A stretch of 30,564 nt of DNA from Chara braunii (lineage: Eukaryota; Streptophyta; Charophyceae; Charales; Characeae). The position numbers and the translations under genes were made by a program. The notes under the pieces were generated by a model that worked only from the letters and a program-made list of their open reading frames with translations, made no database searches and was not told where the DNA came from. The stretch covers positions 1,777,241 through 1,807,804 of the forward strand of contig BFEA01000283.1 in NCBI GenBank assembly GCA_003427395.1, given 5' to 3'. Each line of letters begins with the position of its first letter. Position 1 is the first letter of the stretch. This document shows positions 1 to 6,689 of this stretch, piece after piece.

Positions 1-120
1 GTGGGCGTGGGTGTGCTTGGAGTGGCTCGGTCAGTAGGTGCTTCGAGTGGCTTGGTCGGTAGGTGTTTGGAATGGCTCGGTCGGTACATGTGTTTGGAGT
101 GGCTTGGTCAGTAGGTGCTG
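1..120. repeat. 25-27 bp tandem repeat
   Basis: Four diverged copies of a unit containing agtggctcggtcagtaggtg start near 21, 46, 71 and 98. They run into the window edge, so the array may continue to the left. I see no coding potential. Confidence 0.75.
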
Positions 121-126
121 AACTGA

Positions 127-1120
127 TCAAACGAACAAAAAAAAGAAAAGGAAAATGGTAGCGCGACGAAACTGGGAGCGTGACGAAAAAGAAAAGAAAG
201 CAGGAAAGCAAAAGATAAAAAAAAGCGAGAAGAGGGAACACGACGGGCTGCCTGCACCGGAACTTATGAAACGAAAAAAAGAAGGGACGCGAAGCATGAA
301 TGACGGCAGTTGCAGTGCCAAAAAAGGGAAAAACAGCGCCAAAAGTGATGGAACGAAAAAAAAAAAAAAAGGGGGGGGGAAATAAGCGGGAAATGTGGGT
401 GTGGGCGTGGGGGTGTGGGTCTGGATGGTTGCAGCTGTAGCGGGGGACGGCGACCGAAAAAGGGAAAGCGGCGCGGAAAGCGACAGAACGAAAAAAAAAA
501 AAAAAAGGGAAATGTGGGCGTGGGAGTGGGTTTGTGGGTCTGGATGGTTGCTGCTGCAGCGGGCGATGACAACCATTGCAGCGACCGAAAAGGGGAAAGC
601 GGCGGCGGAAGCGACGGAATGAAAAAAAAGGGAAAATGTGACTGTGGGAGTGAGTGTCGGCGTGGGCGTGGGTGCATGTGTGCATGGGTGTGGATGGTTG
701 GTGTTGCGGCTGTCTGCGCTGCCCTGATGCCTTTTGCCGCTAACACGAGCAGGAAAAGTGGGATCGCGATAAAACCGAAAAAAATTGTCGGTGACGCGAG
801 CAGGAAAAAGTGGGAGTGCGACAAAAACGAAGAAAGAAAAGAAAGAGGGAACGTAAAAAAAGAAAAGCAGCGAGCGGGAAAGCGAAAAAAAAAAAAAAGC
901 GAGCAGCGGGAGCGCGACAAACTGCCAGCACCGGAACTGACCCAACGAAAAAAAAAGGGACGCGGCGGACTGTCTGTATCGGAACTGACCAAACGAAAAA
1001 AAAAGGGGGGACAACGGCCGCTGCAGTGGCCAAAAAGGGAAAAGCGGCGCCGAAAGAGACGGAACGAAAAAAAAAAAGGGGGAACGACGGTCGCTGCAGT
1101 GGCGAAAAGGAAAAGAAAAA
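127..1120. repeat. purine-rich A/G array with G-rich spacers
   Basis: The plus strand is almost pure A and G for long stretches. Blocks of the form gaacgaaaaaaaaaagggg alternate with spacers such as gtgggtctggatggttg (near 415 and 534, about 119 bp apart) and ccggaactgacccaacg (near 931 and 979). Another recurring block, gctgcagtggc plus an A-rich stretch, appears near 1020 and 1094. All long open frames across it are low-complexity K/R/E/G translations or their F/S/P complements, so I treat none as genes. The strand asymmetry could favour triplex or R-loop formation, which is inference. Confidence 0.75.
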
Positions 1121-1492
1121 TCCAGCGTCCTAACTCAGTTGGTAAGGCACGCAAGTGGCATTCAGGAGGTCGTGGGTTCAATCCCCATTGGCCTGATGTA
1201 CCTTCCTGGGCATGCTTGGCGCCCGCCACCTAGAGATGAACTGCTGGATCCCCCGATCGGCATTGAGCAGAGTCTGCTCATGTTCGTAGGGGAGGGGACC
1301 TAAGGGGAGGAACAAGGATCGGTCCTGTTGGCATGGTCCCTGATGCTACCGGCTATCCCCTAGCTGGTATCGCCCACCTGCAGGTCGGGAGCAGCACCCG
1401 CATGTTCTCTCCTGAACATGGTTCTGGCTGCACGTATGCCTACAATTAGGAGCAGCGGTAGGTAGGTAGTGTGAGGTGAAATTAAGAGAAGA

Positions 1493-1523
<31 letters not shown>

Positions 1524-1540
1524 NANAAANAAAANNNAAN
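1121..1540 (+). mobile_element. tRNA-derived SINE-like element with poly(A) tail
   Basis: The head looks like a tRNA. It has an A-box-like taactcagttgg at 1131-1142 and a B-box ggttcaatcc at 1175-1184. The B-box lies in a fully pairable T-arm: stem 1172-1176 with 1184-1188 around a 7-base loop. A tRNA-unrelated body of about 300 bp follows and contains hairpins, for example catgttc/gaacatg near 1400-1420. The element ends in a run of A from 1495 to about 1523 that breaks up into N bases. The acceptor and anticodon stems do not pair well, so this is not a working tRNA gene. Tail, head and length fit a short interspersed element transcribed by RNA polymerase III. The head is closest by eye to tRNA-Lys, which is tentative. 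I could not place a target-site duplication because both flanks are A-rich. Confidence 0.62.
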
Positions 1541-1880
1541 GATTTTGCTGGNAGGTTCTTTACTTTGCAATACTTTGCAATTCCGAAAAAAAAAAAAAAA
1601 CGGTTTTTTTTTTTTATGTTTCTAAATACAAAACGGGCGCCACACACCGTTTTACACATTGCTAGTCGGTCCTGCAACTGTCACACCACTCCACATACAT
1701 CGTTAGTGGGATCTCCCTCCAGGCCCCTATCACCTATGGATATATCTAAAGATTGCCGCCCTTTTAAAAATAAAAATAAAAAAATAGGGGGAACCGGTAG
1801 CACAGGACCACAGGTCCATGAGGGCTACTGGTAGTACAGTGGGGGGAGCTAGTAGAGTGGCAAAATTTGAAATTTGCATT
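1541..1880. other. unassigned spacer with A and T runs
   Basis: The tactttgcaa motif occurs twice near 1560-1580. A-run and T-run blocks face each other at 1586-1615, and there is a nested imperfect hairpin at 1794-1832 (ccggtagc with gctactgg, around ggacc/ggtcc). I see no gene. Confidence 0.4.
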
Positions 1881-1904
1881 GAATTACCCCCGCGATTTAT
1901 TTCG

Positions 1905-2290
1905 TGGTTGAACTGATTTTTCTTATTTTTTTTAATATTTTTCCTGTACAGATCACGACCAAATCTATAGACCCTCGAAGTTTCAGAGTTGTTGGGTCAT
2001 CTGTCTGATTGCGAAAAATCGCGAACGTTGGGTTTCTTTTCCGATTGGCCCATGCGTGGTAGAAATACTGTAGCAAAAATAGAAAATGTGACAAAACAGC
2101 GCAGCATTTACTTCACCGTTCATTTTCTTTTTTTTCTGATATTTTTCCTTGAAAGATCACGGCCTAATCTACAAAATGTAAAATTTCGATATTTTTTTGC
2201 CAATTTTTCTGAGCGTGAAAAATCGTCAAACTTCACGCTTGAAAATGCTTGGCCCGAACCCGTCTGCACGACGTTAGGGTTCGGACACAA
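1905..2290. repeat. AT-rich segment with an internal diverged duplication
   Basis: Two diverged copies of about 120 bp lie in the same orientation. The first, about 1910-2035, has ttttcctgtacagatcacga and later gcgaaaaatcgcgaac. The second, about 2105-2245, has ttttccttgaaagatcacgg and gcgtgaaaaatcgtcaaac. The segment ends at a perfect 8-bp hairpin, ccgaaccc 2254-2261 with gggttcgg 2277-2284. It is probably a non-autonomous transposon remnant, but I found no target-site duplication. Confidence 0.45.
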
Positions 2291-2371
2291 AGGCACATCC
2301 TGACGTGCCAGCAGCCTGACGTCGGATACACTTCAAAAGACAGCAGTCTCCCAGAACAGACAGGGACCCAG

Positions 2372-2445
2372 TCCACCATAGTGGTTATAGCATCGGGCAA
2401 TTGGGTATTTCAAAATTTGTGCGTGGGTTCAAACCCCAACCCAAC
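2372..2445 (+). other. tRNA-like pol III promoter module
   Basis: The stretch agtggttatagcatcgg near 2380 looks like a tRNA D-arm. A B-box-like ggttcaaaccc lies in a T-arm that pairs at four of five positions (2423-2427 with 2435-2439, loop ttcaaac). The acceptor stem cannot be closed and the anticodon arm is unclear. It is either a tRNA pseudogene or the head of another SINE. The surrounding sequence differs from the element at 1121. Confidence 0.4.
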
Positions 2446-2511
2446 TATTGTGAACAAACTTCAAATACTGTATATACGAATACTAATATATGTATATATA
2501 CTAATACTAAC

Positions 2512-2519
2512 GTGTGTGC

Positions 2520-2550
<31 letters not shown>

Positions 2551-2600
2551 GGCGTGCGTGGGTGGGTGGGTGGGTGGCTGGGTGGCTGCGGGTGGCTGGC
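2512..2600. repeat. GT microsatellite grading into GGTG repeats
   Basis: A run of gt dinucleotides at about 2512-2541 passes into ggtg units up to about 2600. The open frames reading through it (C/V/G-rich one way, H/T-rich the other) are translations of the repeat. Confidence 0.9.
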
Positions 2601-2639
2601 TGTCGTCGCCCAGGCCTCCTTGCTTTTGTCATCGCCGAC

Positions 2640-2960
2640 TTAAAAGAAGGGGCAAGACGAAATGTGATGGGTCGCCGACTCAAAAGAAGGGGCAACCCGA
2701 CAGGAAAAGGCAAATCAGAGGAATGCGACGGAAAAGGGGAGAACACAACAGAAAAAGAAAGAAAAAAAAAGGGAACCAACTGACGACGGAAAAAGGGAAA
2801 TCAGAGGAATGCGACGGAGGGGGGAACACGACAGAGGATTGCAACGGGAAAAGAAAGAAAAAAAAAAAAAAAAGGAACCAACCGACGATGGAAAAAGGGA
2901 AAAGAAAAAAAAAGGAACTGCAAATGAATTAAAAAAAAAAAGAACTGCAAATGAATTAAA
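2640..2960. repeat. second purine-rich A/G block
   Basis: The composition matches 127-1120. Repeated units include caaatcagaggaatgcgacgg (2708 and 2799) and gaaaaagggaa. Direct copies of aaaaagaactgcaaatgaa occur near 2915 and 2940. It is non-coding by composition. Confidence 0.7.
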
Positions 2961-3228
2961 AAATGCGGCTATCCGACGACGGCCGCTTCGAGATGTTCCC
3001 TCGCATCAACGCCCGGCCTGATGGGCGCTCGCTCATTTTTTGGCGCGCTGTGAACAATTCAGTACGTACGCCGCCCCTCCCTCGATCGCCTTCATCCGCT
3101 GGCCTGAATCAAAACTTCGGCCCGATTCCGGCGTGCAGCAGACACAACCTCCCCCTGCGGGCCGCTCTCGCTTAAGAGGTAGGATGGAATCCAGGCCAAG
3201 GTGCCAAATTCGTTCAGGCTGCAGGGAC
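2961..3228. other. unassigned GC-rich stretch
   Basis: This is a GC-rich, non-repetitive stretch between the purine-rich block and the first mitochondrial fragment. I recognise no protein, RNA or repeat in it. Confidence 0.3.
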
Positions 3229-3456
3229 TTTTATAAAAATTTCTATTGCCTTGCTAACGAGAACTTATGTATGAATGTAATCACACATTTTGTTCACGCG
3301 ATTGAAAATGTCAAACCTATTTTAGAAGTAAGAAAAGTCAAAATCTCTAGAACCACCCAATTAGTCCCATCCATTATACCAAAGATTCGTCAAGAAATCT
3401 TAGCTCTTCAGTGGATTCTTGAAGGCGCCTTGTGGAGACGACGTTTGACAAAAAAA
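3229..3456 (+). pseudogene. rps7: mitochondrial rps7 fragment in nuclear DNA (NUMT)
   Basis: The open frame contains the conserved core of ribosomal protein S7 in the mitochondrial form: AIENVKPILEV, then TTQLVPSIIPKIRQEILAL, then QWILEGALWRRR. Bacterial S7 has ALENVRPTVEVK...[24 protein letters not shown] at the same place. Only about 75 residues from the middle of the protein are present. The N-terminal RNA-binding part and the C-terminus are missing. The frame is open upstream, but that part does not resemble S7. The fragment directly abuts a piece of atp1 in the opposite orientation, which is not a normal organelle arrangement. Identification rests on motif recognition and I am fairly sure of it. 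Confidence 0.78.
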
Positions 3457-3463
3457 AACATAT

Positions 3464-3690
3464 AGATCATCATAGATAATTAGAGTGTGCATTCCATTAT
3501 CTCGACAAAATTATCTCATAGCAAAACCTGCATAAGGAGCAAGAAATTGAAGAGGAGCAGAATCTGATGCAGTGGATGCCACAATAATAAAATATTCAAA
3601 AGCACCCACTTTTGAAAGAATTTTCACTAATTGTGCTACGGTCGAACGCTTCTGACCAATTGCTACATACACACAATACAACTTTTCTTT
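3464..3690 (-). pseudogene. atp1: mitochondrial atp1 central fragment (NUMT)
   Basis: Read on the minus strand, this encodes [17 protein letters not shown], then [20 protein letters not shown], then APYAGFAM, and after an in-frame stop RDNGMHTLIIYDDL. This is the nucleotide-binding domain of the F1-ATPase alpha subunit. The stretch [12 protein letters not shown] is the mitochondrial version; plastid atpA has IGQKASSVAQVV. The stop sits where Glu is expected after AMR, so the copy is dead. The next part of atp1 is not adjacent. A C-terminal piece lies immediately to the right but points the other way. Confidence 0.85.
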
Positions 3691-3699
3691 CTCAGAAGC

Positions 3700-4023
3700 A
3701 CCTTTTGCACAATATCATGAAGTAGCTGCTTTTGCTCAAATTTGGCTCAGATCTTGATGCTGCCACTCAATATTTATTAAACCGTGGCGCGAGACTAACA
3801 TAAGTGTGGAAACAACCACAATATAGTCCAATCTCGATTGAAAAGCAAGTTGTTGTTATTTAGATCAAATTCAGATTTCTCAAATTCTTAAATATGAACA
3901 AGAGTTGTTGAAATCAATTGATCCAAGTTTGTTTTCTGCTATTACACAACAAAAAACAATCATTGAACAAATCGATAGCCAACTGGCTAACTTTTGTCAA
4001 ATTTTTCGATATAACGAACCTTA
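3700..4023 (+). pseudogene. atp1: mitochondrial atp1 C-terminal fragment (NUMT), inverted relative to its neighbour
   Basis: The plus strand encodes [14 protein letters not shown]. One extra base near 3741 shifts the frame, and GSDLDAATQYLLNRGARLT follows. A TAA comes next, then QPQYSPISIEKQVVVI, a stop, and in another frame the end of the protein, ILKYEQELLKSIDPSLFSAI, up to a stop near 4023. This matches the C-terminal helical domain of mitochondrial ATP synthase alpha. Frameshifts and stops show it is a pseudogene. Its orientation is opposite to the 3464-3690 piece, so an inversion or independent joining occurred. Confidence 0.83.
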
Positions 4024-4306
4024 GGATGACGTACTCTGTTTCTCAATATTAAAGTCGATACTCAGAGGTATAAGACAAGAGGCGGTACTGGTGAAATCTT
4101 CTCTAGCATAGAGAAAACTTCACTCAATTCCTTGTTGGACAAGGGGTAGTCCAGAGAAGTAAGTTCATTGAATTTAACTTCTCTCTTGTTGATAATTCAA
4201 AGATTCCTTATCAATCCTTGAGTAACTATCTCTCACACACAAGCAGATATTCTGCTGCAGGGGAATCAATACAATATTATTTTACCCATCCATGCATCTC
4301 TACAGA
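4024..4306. other. unassigned AT-rich stretch, probably mitochondrial
   Basis: It lies between two mitochondrial gene fragments and has the same AT-rich composition. I could not match it to a gene. Short repeats such as gagaaaacttcactcaattc and gagaagtaagttcattgaa are visible near 4115-4175. Confidence 0.35.
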
Positions 4307-4717
4307 CTAAGAACTACGAGATTGGGTTTTAGCTGAAGTGACAAGAGTCACATAAAACCCACGAAGGTGTTCAAAAATTTTGAAATGATTTTGTATTTTT
4401 GGAAATAAGCGTAACAAATTTATTTTAATGGTTAAATGAATATAATTTTTGTGTATTTTGACGAGGTAGTTATGAAAAGAGATCACTGTGACAAGTTTTT
4501 CCAAAAAATTGTACATGCCACGTCCTCGTAGGGTGCTTTGACCTTTTTGCAGTGCTTCGCACCTTTGAAATCGTGCCTGGCTGTGTGTGTTTAGAGATTT
4601 TTTACCACAAAGGAGCGAAGCCGCTACCATTCCATTTTTTCCGAAACTGAAAGGAACTACTATGATTTTACATAATCGAGGCAGCCGCCAGGCTATTGTA
4701 TAATGAAGTTTTAATAA
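4307..4717 (-). pseudogene. rpl5: mitochondrial rpl5, near full length (NUMT)
   Basis: The minus-strand frame of about 137 residues matches plant mitochondrial ribosomal protein L5. It has SLLCGKKSLNTHSQ near residues 35-48, the hallmark QSTLRGRGMYNFLEKLVTVI near 60-79, and FKIFEHLRGFYVTLVTSAKT near 113-132. The family has KVTLRGxRMxxFLxRLI and IRGxxxTIVTTAKT in the same places. It is the best-preserved gene in the mosaic and has no internal stop. The N-terminus is vague, and plant L5 is usually about 180 residues, so it is probably truncated. No nuclear promoter or targeting peptide is evident, and its neighbours are dead mitochondrial fragments, so I call it a NUMT copy rather than a transferred working gene. 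Confidence 0.8.
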
Positions 4718-5014
4718 CAAATCTTTACGTCTAAAGCTTTCATAATATAATATCCGATTTCGAAAATTCTGCTAATGCACCTCGATCGACACCAGATAAA
4801 GAGGTAGGCTAGCCAAGCTATATATACGTTGGATAGGAAGAGGATTCTCTAATAAGCCCTACTTAATTGGAGACTTAGGATTTATGTAATACTTGTGAAT
4901 TGAAATATGAGTAGAATGTATTGAAACGTTCAAACGGATTACTGGGGCAAAATTCCGTGGACTTCAGTCGATAGTTTTGTCTTCAGATTCCAGACCAGGA
5001 TTTACAAGGCCTCG
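4718..5014. other. unassigned, probably mitochondrial spacer or gene fragments
   Basis: The composition is similar to the flanking mitochondrial pieces. Around 4757-4805 the minus strand reads SLSGVDRGALAEFSKSDI, which I do not recognise with confidence. The stretch from 4935 to 5014 (gactggggc-like and gatagttttgtcttcag) may be structural RNA, but I cannot place it. Confidence 0.35.
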
Positions 5015-5098
5015 ATTTCAAAGAATTATGGAGTACCAACAGCTAGACGGTAAGACCCTGTGCACCTTTACTATAGTTTTGCATTGGCAACCTTGATT
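5015..5098 (+). pseudogene. rrnL: mitochondrial large-subunit rRNA fragment (NUMT)
   Basis: The run agctagacggtaagaccctg then tgcacctttactatagttt matches the highly conserved domain V entry of 23S-type rRNA. In E. coli this reads ggcaagacggaaagaccccgtgaacctttactatagctt. Only about 85 bases are present, and nad1 follows at once on the other strand. It belongs to the mitochondrial mosaic and cannot function as rRNA. Confidence 0.8.
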
Positions 5099-5318
5099 GA
5101 ATCTGTTTTTGTGCTATGACGATTTCTGTGAAATTACAAGAACCTACGCAAATTAATACATTAATTATAATAAGACCAATAGAAACTTCGTAAGAAACCA
5201 TTTGAGCAGCAAATCGTAGTGCTCCTAAAAAAGCATATTTGAAATTACTAGATCAACCTGCTGTTATAATACCATAGACACTTAAAGACGAAATAACAAA
5301 TATGTAAAGTAATCCTAT
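5099..5318 (-). pseudogene. nad1: mitochondrial nad1 fragment (NUMT)
   Basis: The minus strand reads LLYIFVISSLSVYGIITAG, a TGA stop, then [38 protein letters not shown] and [13 protein letters not shown]. This is the central membrane domain of NADH dehydrogenase subunit 1, part of respiratory complex I. The stop replaces the conserved Trp of GWSSN (TGG to TGA). C-to-U RNA editing cannot repair that change, so the copy is a pseudogene. Sequence conservation is otherwise very high over about 73 residues. Confidence 0.9.
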
Positions 5319-5333
5319 CTAAGATCCAAAATT

Positions 5334-5365
5334 CAAAATACTGTGTTCAAGAACACTGTATTTTG
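5334..5365. other. 15-bp near-perfect hairpin, loop of 2
   Basis: The arms caaaatactgtgttc (5334-5348) and gaacactgtattttg (5351-5365) pair at 14 of 15 positions. It sits next to nad1 in the mitochondrial mosaic, so it is probably an organelle intergenic hairpin. Confidence 0.85.
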
Positions 5366-5534
5366 GATTTTGCATTTGGGATTTTGTCGTTCTTTGTATT
5401 TATTAATCAATCATTAGGAGGATGTTCTTAACCGAGTTTTGGAAATTGTTACGTTCTATCTATTCATTTTCTATGTAATATTCAATGAATAAAATAAAAT
5501 AGATTCATAAAATTAATGTAGAATATAAAATATC
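5366..5534. other. AT-rich spacer, probably mitochondrial
   Basis: It is continuous in composition with the nad1 side and interrupted by the hAT-like element at 5543. The same kind of sequence resumes after 6589. I see no gene. Confidence 0.4.
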
Positions 5535-5542
5535 ATTATTTG
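5535..5542. other. target-site duplication, left copy (outer element)
   Basis: The sequence attatttg is identical to 6582-6589 on the far side of the outer element. Eight bases is the duplication length made by hAT-superfamily transposases. Confidence 0.92.
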
Positions 5543-5546
5543 CAGG

Positions 5547-5640
5547 GTAACCGGCGTTCGGGACGGGCCGAACCCCCGAACCCGAACGCCCGGACGTATG
5601 GGACCCCTTGGGGATGCGTTCGGCCGTTCAGGCCGAACGC
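5547..5640. repeat. GC-rich subterminal palindromes, left end
   Basis: A perfect 10-bp hairpin, gcgttcggcc (5616-5625) with ggccgaacgc (5631-5640), follows a hairpin gttcgg/ccgaac near 5556-5573. The segment cccgaacgcccg at about 5579 is repeated in direct orientation at about 6518 near the other end. Confidence 0.85.
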
Positions 5641-5936
5641 TGACCCAAAAAAAAAAAAAAAAAAAAAGTCATCAAAAAAATCTGAAAAAAAAGAGGAGAA
5701 AACTAAACTAAACAAGATTTGCCTCAGCATTACATCCGAATTTCTTTCAAAATTTGAAATAAAAATAAAATATGGAAAACAAATACTAATAATAAAAATA
5801 AATAAAAATAAAAAGAGAATTAAATTTAGTAAGTGCATGAGCATGTTTTCGACACCGTCATCTTTGGCGATTTTTTATTTTTTTTTGGCATAGCTATATG
5901 CCCTGAAAATTGACAGATGTGTTCTTCACATAATAC

Positions 5937-5944
5937 AAAACCCA
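5937..5944. other. target-site duplication, left copy (inner element)
   Basis: The sequence aaaaccca is identical to 6224-6231. Confidence 0.9.
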
Positions 5945-6223
5945 CTAGGCTACCAGAGTGGCCCGGGGTCAATTGCCCGACAGGGCCAAAAAAAAAAAAA
6001 AAAAAATAAATAAATAAATAAATAAATAAATTTTTATTTTTTATTCTAAACTTCGTGAAGAATTTTGATGTGACCCTGAGGCAAACGTTGTTCAGTTTAT
6101 TTTTCTGCATAACATAGTTTTTTTTGGGATTTTTTGGATTTTTTTTTTTTTTTTTTTTGGGCCTTCCCTGGTCCTTGCACGGGCTGACCACCGGGGACCC
6201 GGGCGGCCCGGCTGGTAGCCTAG
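5945..6223. mobile_element. nested 279-bp non-autonomous element with 8-bp target duplication
   Basis: Perfect 12-bp terminal inverted repeats, ctaggctaccag (5945-5956) and ctggtagcctag (6212-6223), are bounded by perfect duplications aaaaccca. The order GC-rich end, long A run, conserved core, GC-rich end mirrors the outer element in reverse orientation. The complement of the inner core (gaacaacgtttgcctcag, near 6076-6094) matches the outer core (aaacaagatttgcctcag, near 5710-5728). A taaa repeat at about 6006-6030 is internal. The two elements therefore look like members of one family, one inserted in the other. Confidence 0.85.
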
Positions 6224-6231
6224 AAAACCCA
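6224..6231. other. target-site duplication, right copy (inner element)
   Basis: The sequence aaaaccca matches 5937-5944. Confidence 0.9.
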
Positions 6232-6527
6232 CTAAAAAAGTTTCAAAAAATAATAAAATTGTTTAGACCCCGAACTAAAGTGAAAACAAAAAGTAAAAAG
6301 TGAAAAAATACGTGGGCGAGCACGTTTTGACACCGCCATCTTTGGCGATTTTTAATTCTTATTGGGCTTAGCCAAATGACTTGAAAATTTACAGGAATGT
6401 ACCTCATGTCATAGAGAACTCATAAAANAAGATGCAGAAAAAAAANAATTATTTTTAGGCCCCGAAATAATTTTTGGCATGGGCCAAANGCCGTCAGGTT
6501 CGGACCCCNTACGGGACCCCGAACGCC

Positions 6528-6567
6528 CGTACGTACGGAGGTCTGCCCGGGGACCTCCGTACGTACG
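6528..6567. repeat. perfect 16-bp hairpin, right subterminal
   Basis: The arms cgtacgtacggaggtc (6528-6543) and gacctccgtacgtacg (6552-6567) pair at every position around an 8-base loop. It lies 14 bp from the end of the outer hAT-like element. It may help transposition or simply mark a palindrome-rich family. Confidence 0.95.
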
Positions 6568-6581
6568 AGCTGGTGACCCTG

Positions 6582-6589
6582 ATTATTTG
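6582..6589. other. target-site duplication, right copy (outer element)
   Basis: The sequence attatttg matches 5535-5542. Confidence 0.92.
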
Positions 6590-6689
6590 TATATAGATCC
6601 TATACAATAGAATAATAAGTTTTGATCAATCGAGCAAGTTGATAAAGNACGCAATAGATTATTTTGTTATGNAATATTTTTTCTATGCG

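Larger units (their letters stand above)
5543..6581. mobile_element. non-autonomous hAT-like DNA transposon (outer)
   Basis: The ends are inverted repeats. The left is cagggtaaccgg (5543-5554). The right is ctggtgaccctg (6570-6581), whose complement cagggtcaccag matches at 10 of 12 positions. CAGGG starts are typical of hAT elements. Perfect 8-bp duplications (attatttg) flank it. The interior has no transposase. It holds GC-rich palindromes just inside both ends, a poly(A) run at 5646-5667, AT-rich sequence, and a diverged direct repeat of about 110 bp (about 5833-5940 and 6311-6425, sharing atctttggcgatttt). A second element is inserted at 5945. Without that insertion and its extra target copy the element is about 752 bp. 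The open frames across it are not conserved coding sequence. It landed in mitochondrial-derived DNA. Confidence 0.88.

Noticed and set aside
1121-1200. Functional tRNA gene
   Set aside because: The T-arm pairs, but the acceptor and anticodon stems do not close, and the sequence continues into a SINE-like body with poly(A).
127-1233. Long open frames on both strands (up to 321 codons)
   Set aside because: They are translations of A/G low-complexity repeats, giving poly-K/R/E or poly-F/S/P, with no domain and many overlaps.
3229-5318. Real mitochondrial or plastid contig
   Set aside because: The genes are fragmentary, inverted, carry stops and frameshifts, and are surrounded by nuclear transposable elements. 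Motifs are mitochondrial, not plastid.
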